From: Bacilli bacterium
GTDB taxonomy: Bacteria; Bacillota_I; Bacilli_A; RFN20; CAG-288
Assembly: GCA_022652945.1 (NCBI GenBank)
Contig: JALCRV010000011.1
Location: forward strand, 1 to 64,000
Length of the DNA stretch: 64,000 nt
Reading direction: 5' to 3'
The number at the start of each line of letters is the position of its first letter. Within the stretch, counting starts at the first letter, position 1. The notes beneath the pieces were generated by a model. That model did not search any database and was not told the origin of the DNA. It saw only the letters and a list, made by a program, of their open reading frames with translations. The position numbers and the translations under genes are program-made. Shown here one piece after another: positions 1 to 7,798 of the stretch.

Positions 1-220
1 TCGATAATTGCCATACTAAGCATCCGTTTTAAAACGATGAACCCGTCTTGAGGGCTATTTCCGCTTTTCAGGCAAGTAACTTTCACATCCGCCATCACGT
101 TTATGCTATATTATGGGTGCCCGGGAAGAAATCCGCGCACGCAAAAAGACAGGGCTTACTTCCGCTTGTCGGACTAAGTTCCGCTTGCCGCGCGCTCTGA
201 TAAACAAATTGTGTGTTTGT
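1..220. other. Non-coding flank of IS30 remnant with TTCCGCTT repeats
   Basis: I see no credible gene here. The stretch lies immediately downstream of the minus-strand IS30-type transposase remnant. It carries three copies of the octamer TTCCGCTT at 59-66, 160-167 and 179-186. It may be the distal end of that element, but I cannot identify a clear terminal inverted repeat because the partner end is missing from the window. Confidence 0.35.
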
Positions 221-805
221 TTACTTCTTGCCCTTCTTGCCGGACATCAGCAAGCCGATCTTTCTGGGATCGGCTTTTTCGATGCCCAGCTTCTTTAGCG
301 TCTCCTCGCCGTAATAGGCCTTGAAGACATCATAGGGTGTCCTGCCTCCTAGCTCCTTCCTCGGGTAGGACGCCAGCTCAGACTCGGCGTCCCTCACGGC
401 CTCGCCCGTCAGCAGGTCGAAGCAGGTCCCCTTGGGGAAGAAGTACCTGAGCATCCTGTGGTTGGACTCTATGGCCCCTTTCTGGTTGGAGCAGTAGGCG
501 TCGCAGTAGAACAGCGAGGCGAGCGCCTCCCCTGTCTCCGGGTCCGCCTCGATTCCGGAGGCGTCGTAGAACTCCGGGCCCCTGTCGGAGAGGATGGCCC
601 GGAACAGCCTCGAGAACAGGGCGTTCCCCAGGCCTTCCCTTATCTCGCCGACCCTCCTCACCACCTCCGCCGACGACTTGCAGTCGAGCAGCCTCACGAG
701 CATCAGGTGGAAGGCGGGGAAATGTATCGTCAGGAGGCACTTCCTCGAGGCCGCGGAGCCGATCACCGTGTCCATCTGGGCGGCGAGGATCCCCGGTTCG
801 GAGTA
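221..805 (-). pseudogene. IS30-family transposase, 5'-truncated
   Basis: This is the C-terminal DDE integrase half of an IS30-type transposase. Reading inward from the right edge, the frame opens with residues leading into QMDTVIG (first catalytic Asp), then SDRGPEFYD (second Asp) and NQKGAIESNH (catalytic Glu), and ends in a basic GKKGKK tail. An ATG lies at 775, but coding similarity extends upstream of it to about 805. The N-terminal helix-turn-helix half expected of a 300-plus-residue IS30 transposase is missing, so this is a broken remnant. The right edge passes abruptly into AT-rich DNA that separates it from the IS21 remnant. The family call is firm from the motif spacing; activity is very unlikely. 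Confidence 0.85.
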
Positions 806-904
806 TTAATTGCAAGTTAATTTTCACCGATTATGATGTTTTAATTTTTACCACAATTGGCAGTTTTTAAATCATCATAAATGGTAATTATTATTACATC
901 ATTA

Positions 905-1547
905 ACGACTTCGACTTCGCGTACCAGCCGTCCGTCGACCGGGCGAGGATCATGGACCTGAGGACGCTCCGCTTCCTCGAGGAGGCGGAGAACGTGGTGT
1001 TCATCGGCTCGTCGGGGGTCGGCAAGACGCACCTGGCGACCGCGATCGGGATAGAGGCCTCCTCGAGCCACGTGGCCACATACTTCATCACATTCAGGAG
1101 CCTCGTAGAGAGGCTGAGGAAGGCCGCCGCCGAGGGACGGGAGGAACAGACGATCAAGAACGTGTGCAAGTACGGCCTCCTCATCATCGACGAGATAGGC
1201 TACTTCTCGGTGGACCGGGAGGTGGCTAACCTCTTCTTCCAGCTTGTCGCCGCGCGGTACGAGAGGCGCTCGATCGTGGTGACGACCAACCAGCCTTTCT
1301 CCAAATGGGGCGAGGTCTTCGGCGATCCGGTGATAGCAAACGCCATCATCGACCGCCTGGTCCATCACTCGCAGATCTTCAAGATCACCGGTAGGTCCTA
1401 CCGGATCAAGGGGCTTATCGAGGAGGAAGAGCCGGCAGAGCCCCTAGGGGCTGCAAAGGAGGAAAACACACAGAAAAAGCAAGGATGAATACGACATCCT
1501 ACAAATTCAATTGTCAGAAACCGACAAATTTATATTGTCATTTACAC
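905..1547 (+). mobile_element. IS21-family remnant (right end only)
   Basis: These 643 bp match positions 7215-7857 base for base as far as I can read. The stretch contains the 3' two-thirds of istB and the right terminal repeat ending in CATTTACA. The left boundary at 905 falls in the middle of istB, with unrelated AT-rich DNA upstream, so istA, the left end and the start of istB are gone. Identity to the second copy implies recent transposition or duplication. Confidence 0.9.
907..1488 (+). pseudogene. istB: istB fragment (IS21 helper ATPase, N-terminally truncated)
   Basis: IstB is the DnaA/DnaC-like AAA+ ATPase that works with the IstA transposase during IS21 transposition. This copy keeps the Walker A motif GSSGVGKT, the Walker B motif LLIIDEIGYF and the C-terminus, all identical to the complete istB at 6989-7798. 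About the first 76 residues are missing. An internal ATG at 952 gives a 178-residue frame, but it lies only just before Walker A and is not a plausible native start. There is no istA partner here, so it is probably inert. Confidence 0.88.
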
Positions 1548-1716
1548 TCAGGGTCGGCTTGCGGATCTGGATGGCCTTCTTGCCGTCCTTCCCCTTGGCC
1601 TCGAAAAGGACGTAGCCCGCCTTCGGCTTCTTGATCCCGGCGCACTCCTCCCACGGATCGGGGGTGTACTCGCCGTCGTAGACGACGCACTCGTCGATGT
1701 ACTGCTTCTTTATCAC
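1548..1716 (-). pseudogene. Unidentified ORF fragment cut by IS21 right end
   Basis: From a GTG at 1716 an open frame of about 55 residues (begins MIKKQYIDECVVYDGEYTPD) runs toward the IS21 terminal repeat. It then reads into IS sequence and stops. Base composition resembles the GC-rich IS DNA, so it may be the N-terminus of another transposase or element gene, but I do not recognise the family. The start has only a weak ribosome-binding site, and the downstream part has been replaced by the IS21 remnant. Confidence 0.4.
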
Positions 1717-1900
1717 GTCTCAAATTATAGGGTCGGAATCCTTGTCAATCCAACGATGGAAATCTGAAAAAAAACGGCATCCCAGACCTACCTCCAGTTC
1801 GCAATTCGTTTTCTTTTGGGGAGAAAATGGGGAGAAAAACAGCCTTTTTCTTTACATTTCCAGACTCGAATTTTCAAATGATAGTCTTAACAAAGACATA

Positions 1901-1927
1901 AAAAAACCGATGCCATCGTCGCATCGG
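1901..1927 (-). terminator. Terminator of displaced tRNA-Thr half, copy A
   Basis: The 7-bp stem CCGATGC/GCATCGG (1907-1913 with 1921-1927) is followed on the minus strand by a run of T (1901-1906). It sits about 14 bp beyond the tRNA CCA end, where a native tRNA terminator belongs. The same hairpin recurs in copy B. Confidence 0.75.
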
Positions 1928-1940
1928 TAAATTCTCGTTT

Positions 1941-1985
1941 TGGTGCCGCCTTCCGGATTCGGACCGAAGACCTACTGATTACAAA
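1941..1985 (-). tRNA. 3' half of tRNA-Thr(TGT), partial, copy A
   Basis: Read on the minus strand this is a tRNA from the anticodon loop (TTTGTAA, anticodon TGT) through the 3' anticodon stem TCAGT, variable loop AGGTC, T-arm with loop TCCGAAT, 3' acceptor strand AGGCGGC, discriminator A and encoded CCA. The 5' half (acceptor, D-arm, 5' anticodon stem) is absent and replaced by unrelated sequence. Similarity to threonine tRNA is strong in this half. A break exactly at the anticodon loop is what integration by a tyrosine recombinase at a tRNA gene produces. Confidence 0.75.
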
Positions 1986-2279
1986 GGCGGAGAGGCGGGA
2001 TGCGGTTGTGTTGCACAGCGTTCCAAATCGTCCCTTTTCTTCCCGCCGGATGTGGGTTTACCGTGCCGTTTGTGTTCCTTTGCGTTTCAAAGCGTTTCAG
2101 CAATTCGGGGACAATTGGCGAGAAAATGGCGAGAAAAATTCCTCGCCAAAAATCCGATTGATTGGTAGAGCAAAAAGTTAATGAGGAAATATCCTTTTAA
2201 CACGGAAATAAGCCCCGCTGCTATCCAACCGAGGATCACCCAAAGAACCGAAAAAAGCCCAAAGCGCCTTCCTTGGGGG

Positions 2280-2918
2280 TTACTTTGCTAGCACGAGGGT
2301 TTTGATCCAAGCATCGACATCCGCCTGAGTGGACGAGGAAGCGAAGCGACGACCCGAGAGAACCGTTGCTTCCGGCTCGAGGGTTTTTAATGCGGACACG
2401 CTCGCCTCGATCCCGCTGGATCCGGAGGTGCAAAAAGGGATGATGGTGCGCCCAGCAAAGTCATAAGTATCGCAAAGGGTATAGATGATCTTGGGCAGAG
2501 TCCCCCACCAAATCGGATAGCCAAGGAACACCGTCGAATAGGACGAGATGTCAATCTCATTCTCGATCGCGGGCCGAGCACTCGGATCGTTCTGCTCTCT
2601 ATTCGCGCGGCAACCACTATCGCTGTAATTGAGATCGGCTGCGGTATAAGGATCTTTCGGAAGGATTCGAAGCTCAAAGCAGCCGAGGTTTGCGGCGATT
2701 TTGTCGGCGATGCCCTGGGTGTTGCTGGTGCACGAAAAATAAAGAACCGCCCGCTTCTCTCCGACAGAGGAATCCCGTGGGAGCGACGAGGACGAAGAAG
2801 GGGCCTCCCCCGAGGAGGAAGCGCCCGTCATTGAACCGCACGACACTAACGGAAGGCTGGCAGAAAGAAACAGCAAAAGAAGCGGCAGTCTTTTTTTCAG
2901 CGCTCTTAAATTGCTCAT
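2280..2918 (-). CDS. Flavodoxin-domain lipoprotein
   Basis: An FMN-binding flavodoxin-like protein, probably anchored to the outer face of the membrane. The N-terminus is a lipoprotein signal ending in the lipobox LVSC near residue 27, followed by a Ser-rich linker. The flavodoxin fold then starts with VLYFSCTSNTQGIADKI, the phosphate-binding loop region that contacts FMN, and continues through FLGYPIWWGTLPK and a C-terminal FCTSGSSGIE stretch. The ATG at 2918 is chosen because AAGGAG lies 9 bases upstream; a TTG just before it is less likely. The gene is divergent from the hydrolase and lies inside the tRNA-flanked cassette. It may act with the aldo/keto reductase in redox chemistry, but its substrate is unknown. 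Confidence 0.82.
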   Translation of the reverse strand: MSNLRALKKRLPLLLLFLSASLPLVSCGSMTGASSSGEAPSSSSSLPRDSSVGEKRAVLYFSCTSNTQGIADKIAANLGCFELRILPKDPYTAADLNYSDSGCRANREQNDPSARPAIENEIDISSYSTVFLGYPIWWGTLPKIIYTLCDTYDFAGRTIIPFCTSGSSGIEASVSALKTLEPEATVLSGRRFASSSTQADVDAWIKTLVLAK

Positions 2919-2941
2919 CAAAGTTTCTCCTTCGCGCCTAA

Positions 2942-2972
2942 ATTATACACCTTAAAGTCAAGTCGAAGTCAA
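2942..2972 (-). promoter_or_regulatory. Promoter of flavodoxin gene
   Basis: On the minus strand TTGACT (2967-2972) and TATAAT (2942-2947) are separated by 19 bp, just upstream of the ribosome-binding site. The spacer is longer than the ideal 17, but both hexamers are close to consensus. Confidence 0.5.
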
Positions 2973-3021
2973 TCGCTTTGGGGCTGCTACGAGACAGGAG
3001 CCCAATTTCGCGCTCCTCCTA

Positions 3022-3052
3022 TTGACTTGGCATTAACTCCAAAGCCTATAAT
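3022..3052 (+). promoter_or_regulatory. Promoter of hydrolase/aldo-keto reductase pair
   Basis: TTGACT (3022-3027) and TATAAT (3047-3052) are 19 bp apart, 23 bp before the hydrolase ATG. It mirrors the divergent flavodoxin promoter, so the cassette seems to carry its own transcription signals. Confidence 0.5.
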
Positions 3053-3075
3053 ATAACTGAAAGAAGGCAAGCGGA

Positions 3076-4029
3076 ATGGCTTACGGTTATATCACGAAAT
3101 TGAAGAACAGCCTCGAACGGAAACACGTCAGGTTCAGAAACCGGTTTGACATGACCTTGGCCGGCGATCTCTATACTGAGAAAGGCATCGACGAAAAAAA
3201 TAAATACCCCGCCATCATCGTGGGCGCTCCTTATGGCGGAGTGAAAGAGCAAGGCCCTTCCGTCTATGCCAACGAATTAGCCCCAAGAGGGTACGTCGTC
3301 TTGACCTTTGACCAAAGCTTCATGGGGGAATCTTCGGGCGAGCCAAGAAATGTATCCGATCCCAGCATCTTTATTGAGAACTTCAGCGCCTGCGTCGATT
3401 ATCTGGGCACACTCCCCTACGTCGATCGCGAAGCAATCGTCGTCGTGGGAATCTGCGGATCCGGAGCTTTCGGGATTTCGGCCGCCGCCCAAGACACCCG
3501 GATCAAGGCAGTCGCGACCGCCGCGCTTTTCGACATCCATTTTGCCAGCAGAATGGGGCAAACCCCAGAACAAATTCAAGCGAAAAAAGAAAAATTATCC
3601 TTGCAAAGATGGGCCGATTACGAAAAAGGCACGCCCGAATACCTCCCCTCATTCCCAGAAGAGGTCATCGAAGAGAAAGACATTCCCGAGGGATTGGACC
3701 CGATGAGCCACGAGTTCTTTGAATTCTATGCCTTGAAAAGAGGGCATCATAACAGTGCCCGAGGCGGTTTTACCTCGACCTCCAACTTAGCGATGATGAA
3801 CTTCCCGATCCTCGACTATATCAAAGAGGTGAGCCCCAGGCCGATCTTGTTTATCGCCGGGGAAAAGGCGATCTCGAAGTTCTTTACCGACAATGCCTAT
3901 GCCGCGGCAGCGGAGCCGAAGGAATATATCGTGGTCCCGAACGCCAACCACATCGACATGTATGACGACGTTAAGAAAATCCCGTTCGACCGGATCGACG
4001 CATTCTTTAAGAAAAGCCTCGGCAAATGA
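3076..4029 (+). CDS. Alpha/beta hydrolase (dienelactone-hydrolase-like)
   Basis: A 317-residue alpha/beta-hydrolase-fold enzyme, predicted cytosolic, with no signal peptide or membrane segment. The strand-nucleophile turn reads GICGSG near residue 125. Cys therefore sits where most members have Ser, as in dienelactone hydrolases. Upstream, VGAPYGGVKEQG fits the oxyanion-hole region, and NANHID near the C-terminus carries the expected catalytic His. GEKAIS just before it may hold the acidic residue. The start is the ATG 9 bases after AAGG. The gene leads toward the aldo/keto reductase about 100 bp downstream and is probably co-transcribed with it. The substrate cannot be read from the sequence; relatives are often annotated broadly as acetyl-xylan or peptide hydrolases. 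Confidence 0.8.
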   Translation: MAYGYITKLKNSLERKHVRFRNRFDMTLAGDLYTEKGIDEKNKYPAIIVGAPYGGVKEQGPSVYANELAPRGYVVLTFDQSFMGESSGEPRNVSDPSIFIENFSACVDYLGTLPYVDREAIVVVGICGSGAFGISAAAQDTRIKAVATAALFDIHFASRMGQTPEQIQAKKEKLSLQRWADYEKGTPEYLPSFPEEVIEEKDIPEGLDPMSHEFFEFYALKRGHHNSARGGFTSTSNLAMMNFPILDYIKEVSPRPILFIAGEKAISKFFTDNAYAAAAEPKEYIVVPNANHIDMYDDVKKIPFDRIDAFFKKSLGK

Positions 4030-4125
4030 CGGCGAGAGCTTAGGAAAGAGGGACAAAAGTCCCCACAGGGGTTTTCGAGTCTTGCCTATCGGTAGGTAAC
4101 GACCTGCATGGGAGGATATAATCCA

Positions 4126-5016
4126 ATGGTCAACAAAATCGAAAGCGCAACATTGCGCAATGGCGTTAGGATGCCGATGGAGGGTTTCGGCGTCTTCCAA
4201 ATTCCGGAGTCGGACTGCAAGGAAGCCGTTTTGAATGCCATCCGCACGGGCTACCGGCTGATCGACACGGCCACCTCCTACAAAAACGAAGAGGAGGTCG
4301 GCGCCGCCATCAAAGAGGCAATCGAGGAAGGCATCGTGAAGCGTGAAGAGCTTTTCGTCACCACCAAAGCCTACATCCAGGAAATGGGCTACGAAAACAC
4401 CAAGGAAGCCTTCGCCCGCTCCCTTAAAAAGCTGGGACTGACATATCTTGACCTCTATCTCGTCCACATGCCGCTGGGCGATTATTACGGCAGCTGGAGG
4501 GCCATGGAAGAACTGTGCGGCGCCGGGCAAATCCGGGCAATCGGCGTGTGCAATTTTGACTCGGCACGGCTGATGGACCTCTGCTATAACGCGAAGATCC
4601 GCCCGATGGTCAATCAGATTGAGCGACACCCACATTATCAGCGCCTTTCTGAACTGGAGGTCATGAAAAGTCTTGGCGTGCAGCCGGAGGGCTGGGCACC
4701 GTTTGCGGAAGGGATCAAAGGGATGTTCACCAACCCCGTTTTGCAAAAAATCGCAGCCAAACACGGCAAGAGCGTGCCCCAGGTGATTCTCCGCTGGGAT
4801 ATCGAGCAAGGCGTTATCATCATTCCGAAATCCGTCCATCGGAATCGAATGGAGGAAAATCTCGATATCTGGGATTTTGCGCTTGACGCAAACGATAGGG
4901 CGGAAATCGCCACATTGGATACGGGCCGTCCGTCGATGCTGGATTGCTCGAAGCCGTCGGAGATCGACCGCCTGTACGACTATCTGAACCACCCGATATT
5001 GACAAGTCTTTCTTGA
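4126..5016 (+). CDS. Aldo/keto reductase
   Basis: A cytosolic NADPH-dependent aldo/keto reductase (AKR3/AKR5-like, similar to 2,5-diketo-gluconate reductases). The catalytic tetrad is visible: Asp and Tyr in DTATSYKNEEEVG, Lys in TTKAY, and His in LVHMPLGDYYG. The C-terminal VILRWDIEQGVIIIPKS and NRMEENLDIWDF segments form the usual nicotinamide-phosphate pocket. I choose ATG 4126 because GGAGG lies 10 bases upstream; the ATG at 4108 precedes that site and would place it inside the gene. At 296 residues it is a normal length. It follows the hydrolase in the same direction within the tRNA-bounded cassette, and probably reduces aldehydes or ketosugars. Confidence 0.9.
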   Translation: MVNKIESATLRNGVRMPMEGFGVFQIPESDCKEAVLNAIRTGYRLIDTATSYKNEEEVGAAIKEAIEEGIVKREELFVTTKAYIQEMGYENTKEAFARSLKKLGLTYLDLYLVHMPLGDYYGSWRAMEELCGAGQIRAIGVCNFDSARLMDLCYNAKIRPMVNQIERHPHYQRLSELEVMKSLGVQPEGWAPFAEGIKGMFTNPVLQKIAAKHGKSVPQVILRWDIEQGVIIIPKSVHRNRMEENLDIWDFALDANDRAEIATLDTGRPSMLDCSKPSEIDRLYDYLNHPILTSLS

Positions 5017-5191
5017 GCGGGCGGCCTTATCTCCATCAAAGGGAGCGGCGCCGCTTGAAGGCCACGCCATGGAAATTGCCCTCGTGGCGGAAAAAGCGAT
5101 TGCCGATGGCGAGAAAATAGCGAGAAAAATGCCCATTTCCTTTATATTTCCGGACTCGATATTTTCAACTTTTCGTCTTAGCAAAGCCAAT

Positions 5192-5218
5192 AAAAAACCG
5201 ATGCCATCATAGCATCGG
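5192..5218 (-). terminator. Terminator of displaced tRNA-Thr half, copy B
   Basis: Stem CCGATGC (5198-5204) with GCATCGG (5212-5218), followed on the minus strand by six T (5192-5197). It has the same stem as copy A but a different loop. Confidence 0.75.
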
Positions 5219-5231
5219 TGATTTCTCGTTT

Positions 5232-5276
5232 TGGCGCCGCCTTCCGGATTCGGACCGAAGACCTACTGATTACAAA
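5232..5276 (-). tRNA. 3' half of tRNA-Thr(TGT), partial, copy B
   Basis: Same layout as copy A: anticodon loop TTTGTAA, 3' stem TCAGT, variable loop, T-arm, acceptor AGGCGGC and CCA. The discriminator base is G rather than A. The 5' half is missing, so it cannot make a functional tRNA. The complete tRNA-Thr gene that both halves derive from is not in this window. Confidence 0.75.
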
Positions 5277-5496
5277 GGCGGTCTGGGGCCATGCGGTTGT
5301 GTTGCACAGCGTTCCAAATCGTCCCTTTTCTCCCTTGGGATGTGGGTTCCTATACCGTTTGTGTTTCTTTTTGTTTCAAAGCGTTTCAGCAATTTGCCCG
5401 CAGTTGGGGAGAAAACGGGGAGAAAAGTTTCTCCCCAAAAGTCAGAAGCGTTGCCGGAGGAATCCTCATTCAGGGAAAATGGTCTTCATTTTTTTC

Positions 5497-5623
5497 TAGG
5501 CAGCAAAGGTGTTTCCGGAAAAATAAGCGACGAGGAAAACGAGAAGCGCCGCCGCAATCCCGCCGAAGACGTCGCTCCCGTCATGGGCGGATTTTTTCGA
5601 TGAGGAGGGAAAACTCTAGGAAA
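5497..5623 (-). pseudogene. C-terminal fragment of a membrane protein
   Basis: On the minus strand an open frame of about 40 residues ends at a TAG near 5497. Its last part, VFGGIAAALLVFLVAYFSG, is a convincing single transmembrane helix preceded by a Ser/Lys-rich stretch. The frame is interrupted by a stop next to the IS21 left end, so only the tail of a gene remains. Positions 5585-5623 also match 9680-9718 with one mismatch, so the debris is composite. Confidence 0.3.
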
Positions 5624-5740
5624 TGTAAATGACAATATATATTTGTAGGAAAATGACAATTGAATTTGTAGGATTCCTTCAGCCCCGCCTCTTGCTGGTA
5701 TCCTTAAGCCATAGGCTTTGGATGCCGGGAGGGTGGGACC

Positions 5741-6987
5741 ATGTACAGAAAAGACGTGCTCGAAAGGAATATATACAAAATGGAAGGCAAAGACACAATG
5801 ACGCAGACAAGGCCCAACTTCGCCAAGATGGCCCGCGAGATGGGGTGCGACTACAGGACGGCCAAGTCAGCCTGCTCAAGGCCAGGGACGGCTCTGAGTC
5901 CGCCGCGTCGCCATCGCGGAGGGAGAAGCCGTCGAAGATCGACCCGTTCAGGGATGTCATCGACATGAAGCTCGAGGCTTCCTGCAAGGCGATGGCCATC
6001 TACGGGTTCATCAGGACGCTGGGGTACTCGGGCGGGTACGGGCTGGTGAGGAACTACTGCCGCGCCGCCGCCGCAGAGGCCGCCCGCGTCGCCACGATGC
6101 GCTTCGAGACGGCGCCAGGGCGGCAGGCCCAGGTCGACTGGAAGGAGGACATGACCCTGAGGATGAGGGACGGGACGCCGGCGAGGTTCAACGTCTTCCT
6201 GATGGTCCTCGGATTCTCGAGGGCCAAGTACATAGAGATGACTCTCGACAAGACCCAGCCTACGCTGATGAGGTGCATGCTGGACGCCATAATTTACTTC
6301 GGCGGCTCGCCGGCCGAAGTCCTCTTCGACAACATGAAGACGGTGGCGGACCGCTCGCAGGGCGAGTTCGGGCAAGGAAAGGTCAACTCCGCCTTCGCGG
6401 CGTTCGCGAAGGACTGCCTCTTCGAGCCGATGCTTTGCAAGGCCATGCATCCCTACACCAAGGGGAAGGCTGAGGACCTCGCGAAGCTGATGGAGAGGCT
6501 CCGCCCGTACGACGGCGAGTTCTCTTCGCTCGAGGAGCTCAACTCCATCGTCCGCCGGCTGCTGGAGGGGCTTAACTCCGAGGCCTCTCAGGCCACCGGC
6601 AGGAAGCCTTCCGAGGCACTCCTCGCGGAGAGGCCGCTCCTGAGGATGCCAGACGCCGATGCCGCAAGGAGGCACCATCTGGACGTGCCTGCCATGAGGA
6701 AGGTGTCGCGCGAGGCCCTGGTGACGTTCGAGGGATGCAAGTACTCTGTGATGCCGAAGATGATAGGCAAGACCGTCGAGCTGACGGCCAGGGACGGGAC
6801 GCTAACGATCTCGCTCGGGAATGAGATCGTCTCGACCCACCGCATCACAGGCAAGAGATGGAACTTCGACAAGCAGGACTACATCGCGATCATGAAGTCG
6901 AAGGCCTACAGGGACGTGCCGGACGACCAGGTCGAGAGGGTGGCCGAGAGCAACCTCAGGATCTACGACCAGCTGGGGGCGATGTGA
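5741..6987 (+). pseudogene. istA: istA transposase with frameshift
   Basis: IstA is the DDE transposase of IS21. The native start is the ATG at 5741 after GGGAGGGTGGG. From it the frame encodes an N-terminal helix-turn-helix region (NFAKMAREMGCDYRTAKSA). It then departs from the frame that carries the rest of the protein. Around 5862-5880 the sequence is best explained by a one-base deletion: a codon reading ..AYLKAR.. appears to have lost a base. The downstream frame holds the catalytic core: Asp in AQVDWKED, Asp in VLFDNMK and Glu in KGKAEDLAKLM, then a C-terminal beta-barrel domain. No obvious slippery heptamer is seen, so I call it broken, though a sequencing error or programmed frameshift is possible. 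Confidence 0.8.
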
Positions 6988-6988
6988 T

Positions 6989-7798
6989 ATGGCTGATATG
7001 ACGGAATACCAGAGGCTCCGCGAGAACCTCAGGAAGCTCAAGCTGACGAAGAACGACGAGTACCTGCCCGGCTATGTGGACTCCGGCCAGGGGGACGGGA
7101 AGCCGCTGGTGACGGCGCTGAGGGAGCTCACCGACGAGGAGATCCGCTTCAGGGACGAGAGGACCGCCGACATGAACTTCAAGCTCTCCAACTTCCCAGG
7201 CAGGAAGACGTTCGACGACTTCGACTTCGCGTACCAGCCGTCCGTCGACCGGGCGAGGATCATGGACCTGAGGACGCTCCGCTTCCTCGAGGAGGCGGAG
7301 AACGTGGTGTTCATCGGCTCGTCGGGGGTCGGCAAGACGCACCTGGCGACCGCGATCGGGATAGAGGCCTCCTCGAGCCACGTGGCCACATACTTCATCA
7401 CATTCAGGAGCCTCGTAGAGAGGCTGAGGAAGGCCGCCGCCGAGGGACGGGAGGAACAGACGATCAAGAACGTGTGCAAGTACGGCCTCCTCATCATCGA
7501 CGAGATAGGCTACTTCTCGGTGGACCGGGAGGTGGCTAACCTCTTCTTCCAGCTTGTCGCCGCGCGGTACGAGAGGCGCTCGATCGTGGTGACGACCAAC
7601 CAGCCTTTCTCCAAATGGGGCGAGGTCTTCGGCGATCCGGTGATAGCAAACGCCATCATCGACCGCCTGGTCCATCACTCGCAGATCTTCAAGATCACCG
7701 GTAGGTCCTACCGGATCAAGGGGCTTATCGAGGAGGAAGAGCCGGCAGAGCCCCTAGGGGCTGCAAAGGAGGAAAACACACAGAAAAAGCAAGGATGA
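6989..7798 (+). CDS. istB: IstB helper ATPase of IS21
   Basis: A complete 269-residue AAA+ ATPase, normal for IstB. Walker A is GSSGVGKT (residues 110-117), Walker B LLIIDEIGYF (about 168-177) and a sensor-like VTTNQPF follows. The start ATG directly follows the istA stop with one base between, so translation is probably coupled. IstB loads onto target DNA and stimulates IstA. Its C-terminal two-thirds is duplicated exactly at 907-1488. This copy appears intact, so it could act for another IS21 copy in trans even though the adjacent istA is frameshifted. Confidence 0.92.
   Translation: MADMTEYQRLRENLRKLKLTKNDEYLPGYVDSGQGDGKPLVTALRELTDEEIRFRDERTADMNFKLSNFPGRKTFDDFDFAYQPSVDRARIMDLRTLRFLEEAENVVFIGSSGVGKTHLATAIGIEASSSHVATYFITFRSLVERLRKAAAEGREEQTIKNVCKYGLLIIDEIGYFSVDREVANLFFQLVAARYERRSIVVTTNQPFSKWGEVFGDPVIANAIIDRLVHHSQIFKITGRSYRIKGLIEEEEPAEPLGAAKEENTQKKQG

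Larger units (their letters stand above)
1818..2138. repeat. tRNA-Thr-derived integration-site repeat, copy A
   Basis: This ~320-bp stretch is clearly similar to 5108-5427. In order it has: a 22-bp tandem motif built on GGGGAGAAAAT (1818-1839); a terminator hairpin (1907-1927); the 3' half of a tRNA-Thr gene on the minus strand (1941-1985); a shared non-tRNA block; and a second 22-bp motif built on GGCGAGAAAAT (2117-2138). The structure resembles the distal attachment site of an element that integrates in a tRNA anticodon loop. No integrase gene is present in the window. Confidence 0.75.
5108..5427. repeat. tRNA-Thr-derived integration-site repeat, copy B
   Basis: Second copy of the repeat at 1818-2138, in the same orientation and order: a 22-bp motif based on GGCGAGAAAAT (5108-5129), hairpin (5198-5218), tRNA-Thr 3' half (5232-5276), the shared block containing GTTGTGTTGCACAGCGTTCC, and a 22-bp motif based on GGGGAGAAAAC (5406-5427). 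The two facing inner motifs (2117 and 5108) are the GGCG type and the two outer motifs (1818 and 5406) are the GGGG type. This suggests the intervening cassette is one mobile unit. Confidence 0.75.

Noticed and set aside
458..820. Open frames antisense to the IS30 transposase remnant
   Set aside because: They lie opposite GC-rich transposase coding sequence, have low-complexity composition and no ribosome-binding site.
1722..1740. TTGACA and TATAAT boxes on the minus strand before the 1716 fragment
   Set aside because: The spacer is only 13 bp, too short for a normal sigma-A promoter, and the downstream ORF is only a fragment.
3787..5190. 467-residue minus-strand frame across hydrolase and aldo/keto reductase genes
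   Set aside because: Both plus-strand genes have intact motifs and ribosome-binding sites; the long antisense frame is a consequence of their codon bias.
5218..5499. Frame starting FRIRTEDLLITK over the repeat
   Set aside because: The FRIRTEDLLITK part is antisense translation of a tRNA 3' half, a well-known source of false proteins.
6956..7678. 240-residue minus-strand frame across istB
   Set aside because: It is the antisense shadow of istB, Arg/Val/Asp-rich in the way such shadows are, and repeats at the truncated copy.
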